From positions 558,001 to 622,000 of the forward strand of contig NZ_CP020042.1 of NCBI RefSeq assembly GCF_002028425.1: DNA of 64,000 nt, in the 5' to 3' direction. The notes below the pieces were generated by a model. That model was not told the DNA's origin. It did not search any database and saw only the letters and a program-made list of their open reading frames with translations. This document shows positions 7,558-17,733 of the stretch, one piece after another (position 1 is the stretch's first letter; each line of letters starts with the position of its first letter). Source of the DNA: Streptomyces katrae. Lineage in GTDB: Bacteria > Actinomycetota > Actinomycetes > Streptomycetales > Streptomycetaceae. A program made the translations under genes and the position numbers.

Positions 7558-8620
7558 CCCGCAGCGAGGAGGCGCGGGCGATCACCCGGGGCTCGGGCGC
7601 CGCCGCCGGAGCCCCGGCGGCGACCCCGCGCAGCCGGGACAGGAGCAGTTCGACGGCGTCGGCGGCCGCCCGGCCGAGGTGCAGGTCGACGGCGGTGAGC
7701 GGGGGTTCGCAGGTGCGGGCCCGCGGCCCGTCGTACCGGGTGGCGACCAGTACGTCCTCGGGGACGCGCCGGCCGCTGTCGCGGATGGCGCGGACGGCGC
7801 CGACCGCGAAGACGTCCACGAGGGCGCAGACGGCGTCGGTCCGCGGATGGGCGGCCAGCAGGGCCGCGCAGGCGTCGTACCCGGCCTGTTCGCCCCCCTC
7901 CTCCGGGGCGGTCACGACGACGGGGGTCCAGCCCCTGTCGGCGGCGGCGCGTTCGTAGGCGGCGCGGGCGTCGACGGAGGAGTGGCGGGTGCCGGCGCCG
8001 ATCAGCAGCGCCGGACGGCGGGCCCCCTGCTCGCGCAGGTGGTCCAGCAGCAGTTCGGTGACGGCGCCGCCGCGCAGGTCCACGTACGGGGCGTCCGTCC
8101 CGGCCACCTCGCGGCCGAGCGCCACGTACGGCAGGCCCCGCTCGCGCAGCTGCGCGACGGCCGGGTCGTCCTCGCCGGGCTCGACCACGATGGCGCCGTC
8201 GATGTCGAGGGAGTGCAGCGGGGATCCGGACTGCACCGGGGGGACCAGGACGAGCGCGTAGCCGTGCACCATGGCGCGTTCCGCGGCGGCGGCGGCGATC
8301 TCCATGTAGAAGCCGAGCCTGGAGGGTCCGGCGGCCACCGCGAAGGGCATGGAGGAGGCGAGTGCGATGACCTTGGCCTCGCCGTTGCGCAGGCGCTGCG
8401 CGCGCAGGTTGGGCCGGTATCCGAGCTCGGCCGCGGTCTGCTTGATGCGTTCGCGGGTCCGGGGGTCGACCTTGCCGAGTCCGTTCAGGGCATGGGAGAC
8501 GGTGGTCGGCGACACGGAGGCGGCCCGGGCGACGTCGGCGATCGTGGGCTTGCGCCGGCGGGCGCCTCCGACGGAGCCGGACGGCAGCCCGGAGGCGGAA
8601 GCGGAAGCGGAACTTGGCAT
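7541..8620 (-). CDS. LacI-family transcriptional regulator
   Basis: A 359-aa protein. After a Ser/Ala-rich 23-residue lead comes the LacI helix-turn-helix (PTIADVARAASVSPTTVSHA) and the hinge helix (PNLRAQRLRNG). A periplasmic-binding-like effector domain follows. ATG 8620 has a GAGGAG site. It is convergent with the nucleobase operon and the best local candidate to bind the central-CG palindrome at 3921-3940. Confidence 0.9.
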   Translation of the reverse strand: MPSSASASASGLPSGSVGGARRRKPTIADVARAASVSPTTVSHALNGLGKVDPRTRERIKQTAAELGYRPNLRAQRLRNGEAKVIALASSMPFAVAAGPSRLGFYMEIAAAAAERAMVHGYALVLVPPVQSGSPLHSLDIDGAIVVEPGEDDPAVAQLRERGLPYVALGREVAGTDAPYVDLRGGAVTELLLDHLREQGARRPALLIGAGTRHSSVDARAAYERAAADRGWTPVVVTAPEEGGEQAGYDACAALLAAHPRTDAVCALVDVFAVGAVRAIRDSGRRVPEDVLVATRYDGPRARTCEPPLTAVDLHLGRAAADAVELLLSRLRGVAAGAPAAAPEPRVIARASSLRVTEPG

Positions 8621-8719
8621 CTGCGGAAACGCTCCTCGCTCGGGCGGCCGGGTCGGTCCCCTCATCTTCGCCGAACCGCCCGCCGTCCTCCAGCCCCGTC
8701 CCCGGCCGCCGGGCCGGGG

Positions 8720-8748
8720 GCGTGCGCCCGGGGGTCCCGGGCGCACGC
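8720..8748 (-). terminator. Hairpin terminator after infA
   Basis: A perfect 13-bp stem (8720-8732 with 8736-8748) with a 3-nt loop lies just after the infA stop on the minus strand. Confidence 0.75.
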
Positions 8749-8757
8749 TTCGCCGGC

Positions 8758-8979
8758 TCAGCGGTACCGGTAGACGATCCGGCCGCGGGTGAGGTCGTAC
8801 GGGCTCAGCTCCACGAGCACCCGGTCCTCGGGGAGGATCTTGATGTAGTTCTTCCGGATCTTCCCGCTGATGTGCGCGAGTGCTTGGTGCCCGTTCTGGA
8901 GCTGCACCTTGAAGGTCGCGTTGCGCAGGCACTCGACTACGGTGCCTTCGACTTCGATGCCCTTGGCTGTTCTCGGCAA
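8758..8979 (-). CDS. infA: Translation initiation factor IF-1 (secondary copy)
   Basis: A 73-aa protein matching IF-1 over its whole length: an S1-type OB fold with [38 protein letters not shown] residues and the RGRIVYRYR end. The start is TTG 8979 (LPRTAKGIE); the family usually starts MxKxGxIE or MPKxxGAIE. It is not in a ribosomal-protein operon, where actinobacteria keep the main infA. It lies 59 bp behind a GNAT gene and is probably co-transcribed with it. Confidence 0.92.
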   Translation of the reverse strand: MPRTAKGIEVEGTVVECLRNATFKVQLQNGHQALAHISGKIRKNYIKILPEDRVLVELSPYDLTRGRIVYRYR

Positions 8980-9038
8980 GGTGTCCCGTTTCTCTCGGTT
9001 CAGGGTTCGGTGTGCGTGTGCGTGTGCACGGGGGCTGG

Positions 9039-9791
9039 TCAGTGGCGCACCAACTCGATGCAGCCGCCGGTCCGTTCGGCGCCCGCGCCTTCGAAGAGGG
9101 CGAGGGCGGCCGTGTTGGTCTCGTCCACTTCGGCCCAGGCCGAGGTGATGCCCCGGTGGTGGAGCGACCCGAGCGCGTGGGCCAGCAGGGCCCGCCCGAT
9201 GCCGTGGCGCCGGTCCTCGGCCCGCACGGCGATCAGTCCGATCCGGGCCCGGCGGCGGACCGCCGCCACCCGGACCAGCCCGGCGTACCGGCCGCCCCGC
9301 GTCGCCACAGCGTACTTCGCCGGGTCCAGGGGCAGCGAGCCGGTGGGCCCGGCCACGACCTCGGCCGGCATGGTGCGCCAGCCGACGGAGGCTTCGACCT
9401 CCTCGCGGATCGCCCGGTCCAGTGCGCGCAGCCGCCCCGGGTCCGCCTCGGTGCCGGGCAGGACCACCACCTCCGGGGGAGGTGCGAGGGCCCCGGGGGC
9501 GGTGGGGAGGGTGTATTCGCGCTCGCGGCGTCCGACGGCGAAGCCGAGGCGCTCCCACCGCGCCTTGAGGCCGGGGTCGTCCGCGGCGACGAGGGTGTGG
9601 ACCGGGGTGGCGGGGAGGTCCGCCAGCACGGCGGTGGCGAGCCGGTCGAAGACCGGGTCCTGCCACACGTCGACGCTGACGAAGAGCCGCCCGTCGGGCC
9701 GGTGCGAGATGTCGCCGTGGCCGACGGTCCGGCCGTCCGACACGGCCTCCCACTGGGTTTCGGCGGTGCGGGTGATGATGACTGGGTCCAT
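9039..9791 (-). CDS. GNAT-family N-acetyltransferase
   Basis: A 250-aa protein whose C-terminal half is a GNAT domain. Acetyl-CoA loop A is [14 protein letters not shown], followed by [24 protein letters not shown]. The N-terminal half looks like a degenerate second GNAT fold. It follows a 17-codon upstream ORF with a near-perfect ribosome site and a WhiB7-like promoter, and precedes infA by 59 bp. This set suggests a translation-stress or drug-acetylation role. The substrate is unknown. Confidence 0.85.
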   Translation of the reverse strand: MDPVIITRTAETQWEAVSDGRTVGHGDISHRPDGRLFVSVDVWQDPVFDRLATAVLADLPATPVHTLVAADDPGLKARWERLGFAVGRREREYTLPTAPGALAPPPEVVVLPGTEADPGRLRALDRAIREEVEASVGWRTMPAEVVAGPTGSLPLDPAKYAVATRGGRYAGLVRVAAVRRRARIGLIAVRAEDRRHGIGRALLAHALGSLHHRGITSAWAEVDETNTAALALFEGAGAERTGGCIELVRH

Positions 9792-9843
9792 GGCTGTCGC
9801 CTTTCAGGAGTGCGTGGTCCGGGCACTCCCGACGACACCTGGG

Positions 9844-9897
9844 TCAGTCGCACACCGTGGGGAGAGGAGGGAGCACCCACTTCGATACAGCGTTCAC
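9844..9897 (-). CDS. 17-aa upstream leader peptide (uORF) of the GNAT-infA unit
   Basis: GTG 9897 to TGA 9844 encodes MNAVSKWVLPPLPTVCD. The ribosome site on the minus strand is GGAGGTGA (positions 9903-9910), about as strong as can be, 5 nt from the start. The Pro-Pro-Leu-Pro stretch is the kind of sequence that slows ribosomes. The stop is 52 nt ahead of the GNAT start. The arrangement is that of translational or transcriptional attenuation leaders upstream of resistance genes. Confidence 0.6.
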   Translation of the reverse strand: MNAVSKWVLPPLPTVCD

Positions 9898-9934
9898 GGG
9901 TCTCACCTCCTGGCGGTCTTTCACGGCGCTCCGC

Positions 9935-9972
9935 ACCCTACCCGCCGGCCGCTCCCCCGCCCAACCGGTTTT
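9935..9972 (-). promoter_or_regulatory. Promoter with AT run upstream of -35 (WhiB7-like)
   Basis: On the minus strand: TTGGGC (9964-9959), 18-bp spacer, TAGGGT (9940-9935). An AAAA run sits 4 bp upstream of the -35 box (9972-9969) in very GC-rich surroundings. Promoters that depend on WhiB7 have such an AT-rich element next to the -35 box. The predicted leader from start site to uORF is about 30 nt. Confidence 0.5.
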
Positions 9973-9994
9973 CCGGCGGCGGGGCGATTGCGGT

Positions 9995-11974
<1,980 letters not shown>

Positions 11975-12330
11975 GGCCACTCCTCCGGCCGGCCCGCGCC
12001 CGCCTCCGGGCACGGCTCTGGGCTCGGCACGGCATCTGCGCCGGCACCCGCTCGTCCGCAGCCCGCGCTGCCGTCCTCCGGTTCACCCGCGGTCCGCCAG
12101 CCCGGCACCGCACCCGGCGCCTTTCCCCTAGGGATCCACCCAAACCGGTCGCCGGCTGCGGGACCGGCTGGGCGGCGACGGGCGGCCGGTTCGGAAAAAG
12201 TTTTCCACTGACGTCTATCGAATGGCCGTCCACTGGGAATGCTGCGTGTGTTCTCCCGCCCCGGCCCGACGCTCCGTCAGCTTCCCGCCCGGGCGGGCCT
12301 TCCGTACGGAGCCCTCGGGAGGTAACACGC
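11975..12330. other. 356-bp divergent intergenic region
   Basis: The region holds the promoters of acs (minus) and the secreted amidohydrolase (plus). The only clear structure is the AT-rich inverted repeat at 12193-12206. No RNA gene or small ORF with a ribosome site was seen. Confidence 0.6.
12193..12206. promoter_or_regulatory. GGAAAA-AG-TTTTCC inverted repeat
   Basis: A 14-bp AT-rich palindrome in GC-rich DNA, 125 bp upstream of the amidohydrolase start. Its GGAAA...TTTCC core resembles operators of IclR/AllR-type regulators of ureide and purine genes. Assignment to a regulator is inference. Confidence 0.4.
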
Positions 12331-13758
12331 ATGCAGTCCATCCCCACCGCGCCCCCGGCCCCCACCCGCCGCGGTCTCCTCGCCGGCCTCGGGCTGGCCG
12401 CCGCCGCCCCGCTCCTCCTCGGCGGCGCCCCCCGCCCCGCACTCCCCCGGCAGGCCGTGGCGCCCGCCCCCGGCGGTACGACGGTCCTGCTCCGCCGGGC
12501 CTCCCTCGTGCTCACCATGGACCCCGCCCTCGGCAGCGGCCCCCTCGGCGCCCTCGAGAACGCCGACGTCCTGATGCGCGACGGCGCCATCGCCGCCGTC
12601 GGCACTTCGCTGCCGGCGCCCTACGGCGCCCGGGTGGTGGAGAGTTCGGGCAAGCTGGTCATGCCGGGGTTCATCGACACCCACAACCACCTGTGGCAGG
12701 CGATGTTCCGGGGCGGCTGCACCGACCGGGACCTGTTCGGCTGGTTCCGGGCCTGTACCGACCCCCAGCGCGGCCTCCTGACCCCCGACGCCCTGCACAG
12801 CTTCGTCCGCCTCGCCGCCCTCGACGCCGTGCAGTCGGGCGTGACCACGCTGGTCGACTGGGTGGACATCTTCTCGTACGACCTCGTCGAGAGCTACGTG
12901 CGGGCCTTGGCCGGCACCGGCCTGCGGTTCACGTACGCCCTGTACCCCCCGGCCCCCGACGGGGCGCTGGCGGCGAAGGTGAAGCGGGAACTGGTCGACC
13001 CGGTCCCGCTCGGCTCCTTCCAGATCGCCACCCACGCGTCCCGCGCCGCCCGGGCCGACAACCGCGCCCACTGGGAACTCGCCCAGGACCTGGGGGTCAT
13101 GCTCAACTCCCACGTCCTGGAACGCCCGGAGATGCGCGCCGACGACCCCGTGGGCGTCCTCGCCGGCATCGGCGCACTGGGTCCCCGGCTGCTGATGAAC
13201 CACGCGATCCACCTCACGGACGCGGAGATCGCCGCCGTCGCCGAGCACGACGTGCGCCTGGCCCACTGCCCGCTCAGCAACATGCGGCTGGCCTCCGGCA
13301 TCATGCGGCTGTCGGACCTCGGACGCAGGGGCGTCAAGGTCGGCCTCGGTCTGGACGGCGGCACCAACGACACCTCCGACTTCCACGCGCTCATGAAGAC
13401 GGCCATCGGCCTGCAACGCGCCCGCTCGACCGAAGCCGGCGTCTTCCCGCAGGTCGAGGACGTGCTGCGGATGGCCACCCTGGGCGGCGCCGAGGTCATC
13501 GGCCTCGCGGACCGGGTGGGCTCCCTGACCCCCGGCAAACGGGCCGACCTGCTGGTCATCGACCCGGCGGCGCTGAACTTCGCCCCGCGCTTCGACTGGA
13601 TCGGCCAGATCGTCTTCAACGGGCGCCCCGAGAACATCGAGGCCGTGTTCGTGGACGGCCGGCCGCTGAAACTCGGCGGGCGGCTGGTCGACGTCGACCC
13701 GGCACGGGTGGTCCGCGAGGCCGAGACGGCGGCCGGCCGGCTGCGCTCGGCGGCGTAG
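12331..13758 (+). CDS. Secreted (Tat) amidohydrolase, cytosine-deaminase-like
   Basis: A 475-aa protein. R13-R14-G-L-L-A-G-L with a hydrophobic stretch and an Ala-rich end looks like a Tat signal for an already folded metalloenzyme. The amidohydrolase core shows MPGFIDTHNHLW (HxH), NSHVLERPEM, LMNHAIHL and LGLDGGTNDT. Family members deaminate or hydrolyse N-heterocycles. GAGGTAACACGC precedes ATG 12331. It stands alone between acs and glpF; export would make it a scavenging enzyme at the cell surface. Confidence 0.8.
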   Translation: MQSIPTAPPAPTRRGLLAGLGLAAAAPLLLGGAPRPALPRQAVAPAPGGTTVLLRRASLVLTMDPALGSGPLGALENADVLMRDGAIAAVGTSLPAPYGARVVESSGKLVMPGFIDTHNHLWQAMFRGGCTDRDLFGWFRACTDPQRGLLTPDALHSFVRLAALDAVQSGVTTLVDWVDIFSYDLVESYVRALAGTGLRFTYALYPPAPDGALAAKVKRELVDPVPLGSFQIATHASRAARADNRAHWELAQDLGVMLNSHVLERPEMRADDPVGVLAGIGALGPRLLMNHAIHLTDAEIAAVAEHDVRLAHCPLSNMRLASGIMRLSDLGRRGVKVGLGLDGGTNDTSDFHALMKTAIGLQRARSTEAGVFPQVEDVLRMATLGGAEVIGLADRVGSLTPGKRADLLVIDPAALNFAPRFDWIGQIVFNGRPENIEAVFVDGRPLKLGGRLVDVDPARVVREAETAAGRLRSAA

Positions 13759-13768
13759 GGCGGGGCGC

Positions 13769-13807
13769 GGCGACGGGGAGGCCACGGGCAGGCGCTCCGC
13801 CGTCGCC
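13769..13807 (+). terminator. Possible terminator after the amidohydrolase
   Basis: GGCGACGG (13769-13776) pairs with CCGTCGCC (13800-13807) around a 23-nt GC-rich loop that can itself fold. It lies just after the stop codon. Confidence 0.35.
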
Positions 13808-13863
13808 GTGCCCGCGCGCCCGATCTCCCCGCCGGACTTACGATGTCGCTAGGCCGTGCGTTC

Positions 13864-13891
13864 TGGATCAGGTCTGATCGGATCCGATCCA
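13864..13891. promoter_or_regulatory. Nested GATC-containing inverted repeats upstream of glpF
   Basis: TGGATC...GATCCA frames GATCA-ggtc-TGATC and the 12-bp palindrome ATCGGATCCGAT (13877-13888). Dense overlapping repeats about 70-95 bp before glpF look like an operator cluster. In Streptomyces, glycerol genes are controlled by the IclR-type GylR; no gylR is in this window. Confidence 0.45.
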
Positions 13892-13958
13892 AAAGGCCCG
13901 GCCCGGAGCACTCGGGGCAGTCGACGGCCGGTCTCTGGCCGGCGGGAAGCGGGCACCC

Positions 13959-14807
13959 ATGGCTGAGCGGCTCAAAAGGTCCGGATTGATCGGCGAGCTC
14001 TCGGCAGAGTTCGCGGGGACCATGATCCTCATCCTGTTCGGCGTCGGTGTGGTGGCCCAGGTGGTCGCCGGCGGCGCCCTCACCAATCCGCCGGGCGGCC
14101 TCGGGAACCACGACAGCATCGCCTGGGCCTGGGGCCTCGGCGTCACCCTCGGCGTGTACGTCGCCGCCAGGCTGAGCGGCGCGCACCTGAACCCGGCGGT
14201 GACGCTCGCGCTGGCGGCGTTCAAGGGGTTCCCGTGGAAGCACGTGGCCCCGTACGCGCTGGCCCAGACGGCCGGCGCCTTCGTGGCCGCCCTCATCGTG
14301 CGCTGGAACTACTCCGAGGCGCTGGCGAAGGCGGACCCCACCCACACCATCAAGACGCAGGGCGTGTTCTCCACGCTGCCGGCCAACGGCAACCCCAACC
14401 TGCCGGTCACCGAATGGGGGGCGCTGCGCGACCAGGTCATCGGCACCGCCATCCTGCTGCTGCTGATCCTCGCGGTGACCGACCTGCTCAACACGGCCCC
14501 CGGCGCCAACCTCGGCCCGTTCATCGTCGGCCTCATCGTGGTGGGGATCGGCATGGCCTGGGGCACCGACGCCGGCTACGCCATCAACCCGGCCCGCGAC
14601 TTCGGCCCCCGCCTGGCGAGCTTCCTCACCGGGTACGGCGGAGCGTGGCGGGACCAGTACGGGCACTTCTACTTCTGGGTGCCCATCATCGGTCCGCTGA
14701 TCGGCGGCCTGCTGGGAGCGGGTCTGTACAAGTTCTTCATCGGCCGGTACCTGCCGACCGCCGAGCCGGAGCCCCCCGGGCGCGTGCCGGTCCCGGACGA
14801 GAGCTGA
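13959..14807 (+). CDS. glpF: Glycerol uptake facilitator (aquaglyceroporin)
   Basis: A 282-aa MIP-family channel with both pore motifs, N78-P79-A80 (GAHLNPAVT) and N210-P211-A212 (YAINPARDFGPR). The Asp after the second NPA-R is typical of glycerol channels. Six membrane spans are visible. Glycerol kinase follows 39 bp downstream in the same operon. No glpD is present nearby. Confidence 0.94.
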   Translation: MAERLKRSGLIGELSAEFAGTMILILFGVGVVAQVVAGGALTNPPGGLGNHDSIAWAWGLGVTLGVYVAARLSGAHLNPAVTLALAAFKGFPWKHVAPYALAQTAGAFVAALIVRWNYSEALAKADPTHTIKTQGVFSTLPANGNPNLPVTEWGALRDQVIGTAILLLLILAVTDLLNTAPGANLGPFIVGLIVVGIGMAWGTDAGYAINPARDFGPRLASFLTGYGGAWRDQYGHFYFWVPIIGPLIGGLLGAGLYKFFIGRYLPTAEPEPPGRVPVPDES

Positions 14808-14846
14808 TCCGACCCGCGAGGACGGGCCCAAGAGAGGCGGCAACCC

Positions 14847-16364
14847 ATGGCTGATTTCGTCGGCGCAGTGGACCAGGGCACCACCAGCACCCGTTTCATG
14901 ATCTTCGACCATGCGGGCAACGAGGTGGCCAGGCACCAGCTGGAGCACGCCCAGATCCTGCCCCGCTCGGGGTGGGTCGAGCACGACCCGGTCGAGATCT
15001 GGGAACGCACCAACTCCGTGATCCAGAACGCCCTGCGGCACGGAAACCTTTCCGCGACCGACCTGGCGGCCATCGGCATCACCAACCAGCGGGAGACGAC
15101 CGTCGTCTGGGACCCGCGCACCGGCCGCCCCTACTACAACGCCATCGTCTGGCAGGACACCCGTACCGACTCCATCGCCGCGGCGCTGGAACGCTCGGGG
15201 CAGGGCGACGTGATCCGCCGCAAGGCGGGCCTGCCGCCGGCGACCTACTTCTCCGGCGGCAAGATCCAGTGGATCCTGGAGAACGTCGACGGGGTCCGCG
15301 AGGCCGCCGAGCAGGGGCACGCCCTGTTCGGGAACACCGACTGCTGGGTGCTGTGGAACCTCACCGGCGGTCCCGACGGAGGCATCCACGCCACCGACGT
15401 CACCAATGCCAGCCGCACGATGCTGATGGACCTGGAGACCCTCGACTGGGACGAAGAGCTGCTGGGCTTCTTCGGCGTGCCCCGCTCGATGCTGCCGGCC
15501 ATCAACCCCTCCTCCCACCCCGAGGCGTACGGGCACGCCCGCTCCTCCCGGCCCCTGCGGGCCGCCATCCCCATCACCGGGGTCCTCGGCGACCAGCAGG
15601 CGGCCACGGTCGGACAGGTCTGCTACGCCCCGGGCGAGGCCAAGAACACCTACGGCACCGGCAACTTCCTGGTGCTCAACACCGGTACCGAGCTGGTCCG
15701 GTCCCGGCACGGCCTGCTGACCACCGTGGCGTACCAGTTCGCGGGCCAGCCCGCGGTCTACGCCCTGGAGGGCTCCATCGCCGTCACCGGCTCCGCGGTG
15801 CAGTGGCTGCGCGACCAGCTGAAGATCATCAACGATGCCGCCGAGACCGAACGCCTGGCCTCCACCGTCGAGGACAGCGGCGGCATCTACTTCGTGCCGG
15901 CCTTCTCCGGCCTGTTCGCCCCGTACTGGCGCTCCGACGCCCGCGGCGCGATCGTCGGGCTCGCCCGCTACCACGACAGCGGCCACCTGGCCCGGGCCAC
16001 CCTGGAGGCCATCTGCTACCAGAGCCGGGACGTGGTGGAGGCCATGGAGCAGGACTCCGGCGTCCACCTGGACGTGCTGAAGGTGGACGGCGGCGTGACC
16101 GCCAACGACCTGTGCATGCAGATCCAGGCCGACGTGCTGGGCGTACCGGTCAGCCGGCCGGTCGTCGCCGAGACGACCGCGCTCGGCGCGGCCTACGCCG
16201 CCGGACTGGCGACGGGGTTCTGGCGGGACACGGACGAGCTGCGCACCCACTGGCAGGAGTCCAAGCGCTGGGAGCCCCGGTGGTCCGAGGAGCAGCGGGA
16301 GGAGGGCTACGCGGGCTGGAAGAAGGCCGTGGAACGCACCCTCGACTGGGCCAAGGTCGAGTAG
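14847..16364 (+). CDS. glpK: Glycerol kinase
   Basis: A 505-aa FGGY-family kinase. N-terminal ATP-phosphate motif DQGTTSTR, substrate motif [27 protein letters not shown], and the C-terminal [14 protein letters not shown] signature are present. It phosphorylates incoming glycerol to glycerol-3-phosphate and traps it. AGAGAGGCGG precedes ATG 14847. The operon ends in a strong hairpin at 16390-16421. Confidence 0.96.
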   Translation: MADFVGAVDQGTTSTRFMIFDHAGNEVARHQLEHAQILPRSGWVEHDPVEIWERTNSVIQNALRHGNLSATDLAAIGITNQRETTVVWDPRTGRPYYNAIVWQDTRTDSIAAALERSGQGDVIRRKAGLPPATYFSGGKIQWILENVDGVREAAEQGHALFGNTDCWVLWNLTGGPDGGIHATDVTNASRTMLMDLETLDWDEELLGFFGVPRSMLPAINPSSHPEAYGHARSSRPLRAAIPITGVLGDQQAATVGQVCYAPGEAKNTYGTGNFLVLNTGTELVRSRHGLLTTVAYQFAGQPAVYALEGSIAVTGSAVQWLRDQLKIINDAAETERLASTVEDSGGIYFVPAFSGLFAPYWRSDARGAIVGLARYHDSGHLARATLEAICYQSRDVVEAMEQDSGVHLDVLKVDGGVTANDLCMQIQADVLGVPVSRPVVAETTALGAAYAAGLATGFWRDTDELRTHWQESKRWEPRWSEEQREEGYAGWKKAVERTLDWAKVE

Positions 16365-16389
16365 CCGCCGGGCCGGACGCGAGCCGGAC

Positions 16390-16421
16390 GCCGGAGCGGG
16401 CCGGGACGGGCCCGCTCCGGC
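16390..16421. terminator. Bidirectional hairpin terminator between glpK and the MFS gene
   Basis: A perfect 13-bp stem (16390-16402 with 16409-16421), 6-nt loop, between two convergent genes. Confidence 0.75.
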
Positions 16422-16464
16422 GCCGACGTGCCCCGGGGCGGGCCCCTCCCGGCCCGTCCCTGGG

Positions 16465-17733
16465 TCAGCCGCGGCGCAGGCGGGTGGCCAGGAGCGCCAT
16501 CGCCGCCATCAGCGCCGGCAGCACGAGCATCGCCCACCGCAGGGTCGCCGCCTCCGCCAGCGCGCCGATGACCGGGGGTCCCGCCAGGAAGCCGACGTAG
16601 CCCACCGCCGAGACGGCGGCGATGGAGGAGCCGGTGCGCTCGGGCCGCAGCCCGGCCGCGTGGGCGAAGACGAGCGGGATGACGGCGGCCATGCCCAGCC
16701 CCAGCAGCCCGTAGCCGACGAAGCCCGCCGCCGTCGTGGCCACCAGGATCGGGATGAGGGCCCCGGCACCCGCCACCGCGGCGCACAGCAGCGTGAAGCG
16801 GACGGTGCCGAGGCGGGACCGCAGCCGGTCGGCGGTGAGCCGGCCCGCGACCATGCCCGCGGAGAAGACGGCGTAGCCCAGTCCCGCCGCGCCCGGTGAG
16901 GCTCCGGTCTCCTCCTTCAGGTACACCGCGCCCCAGTCGTTGACCACCCCCTCCCCCATCAGCGCGCAGAACGCCACCAGGCCCGGGATCCACAGGCCCG
17001 GGCCGGGCAGGGCCAGCAGGGGGTCGCGCCGGGAGGGGCCCTCGGCCCGCGGGGGGTCGGGGGCCAGGGCGGTGGCCGCCGCGCCCGCCACCACCAGCAG
17101 GACGAGTGCCGCCACCGTGAAGTGCGCCCGGATGCCGATCCCGGCGGAGGCGGCCAGTCCGCCCGCCGTGGCCCCGGTGATCCCGCCGAGGCTGAACATG
17201 GCGTGGAACCCGCCGAGGACGGGGCGCCCGTAGGCGCGTTCGACGAGGACGCCCTGGGTGTTCATCGCGACGTCGACGGCCGTGTTGCCGCACGCGAACA
17301 GGGCCAGGGCCGCCGTCAGCACGGCCAGGTCCGGGACGTGGGGCAGGCTCGCGAGGGCGCCCAGGTAGGCGACCAGGCCCGCGCACAGGACCTTGCGGCT
17401 GCCGTACCGGGCCACCAGGCCGCCGACCAGCGGAAGCCCGAGGAAGGCCCCGCCGCTCAGGCCGACGAGGGCGATCGCCAGCTCCCCGGCGGACAGGTCC
17501 AGCCGGCTCTGGACGGCGGGGACCCGGGCCGCCCAGGTGGCGAAGGCGGCTCCGGTGACGAAGAAGACCGCGCAGACGGCCAGCCGCATGGCCCGCGGAC
17601 TCCGGCCACCGCTCCGGTTCCGGTCGCCGTTCCGGTTCCGGTTCCGGTCGCGGGCCGTCGGCGCCGTCCGTCCGTCCGCGATACCGGGCTCGGGCTCGTT
17701 GCGCATCCGCTCCGTCCCCTGTCGTCGTGTCAC
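16465..17733 (-). CDS. MFS transporter, sugar-cluster exporter-like
   Basis: A 422-aa protein with 12 predicted spans; the loop 2-3 motif is seen as GGLVARYGSRKVL. GTG 17733 overlaps the stop of the aminotransferase (GTGA), so it is coupled; ATG 17706 with a GGAG site is an alternative start. The first ~48 residues contain an Arg/Asn repeat (RNRNRNGDRNR) from a GGTTCC-like DNA repeat. Last gene of an epimerase-aminotransferase-MFS operon, it may export an amino-sugar-like product, by inference. Confidence 0.82.
   Translation of the reverse strand: MTRRQGTERMRNEPEPGIADGRTAPTARDRNRNRNGDRNRSGGRSPRAMRLAVCAVFFVTGAAFATWAARVPAVQSRLDLSAGELAIALVGLSGGAFLGLPLVGGLVARYGSRKVLCAGLVAYLGALASLPHVPDLAVLTAALALFACGNTAVDVAMNTQGVLVERAYGRPVLGGFHAMFSLGGITGATAGGLAASAGIGIRAHFTVAALVLLVVAGAAATALAPDPPRAEGPSRRDPLLALPGPGLWIPGLVAFCALMGEGVVNDWGAVYLKEETGASPGAAGLGYAVFSAGMVAGRLTADRLRSRLGTVRFTLLCAAVAGAGALIPILVATTAAGFVGYGLLGLGMAAVIPLVFAHAAGLRPERTGSSIAAVSAVGYVGFLAGPPVIGALAEAATLRWAMLVLPALMAAMALLATRLRRG

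Noticed and set aside
12894..16250. A 1,118-codon minus-strand frame over glpF-glpK
   Set aside because: Both glycerol genes on the plus strand are textbook matches; the minus frame is a composition artefact.
17610..17660. GGTTCC-type short repeats as a non-coding repeat or regulatory site
   Set aside because: They are in frame in the MFS gene and encode an Arg/Asn-rich N-terminal tail.
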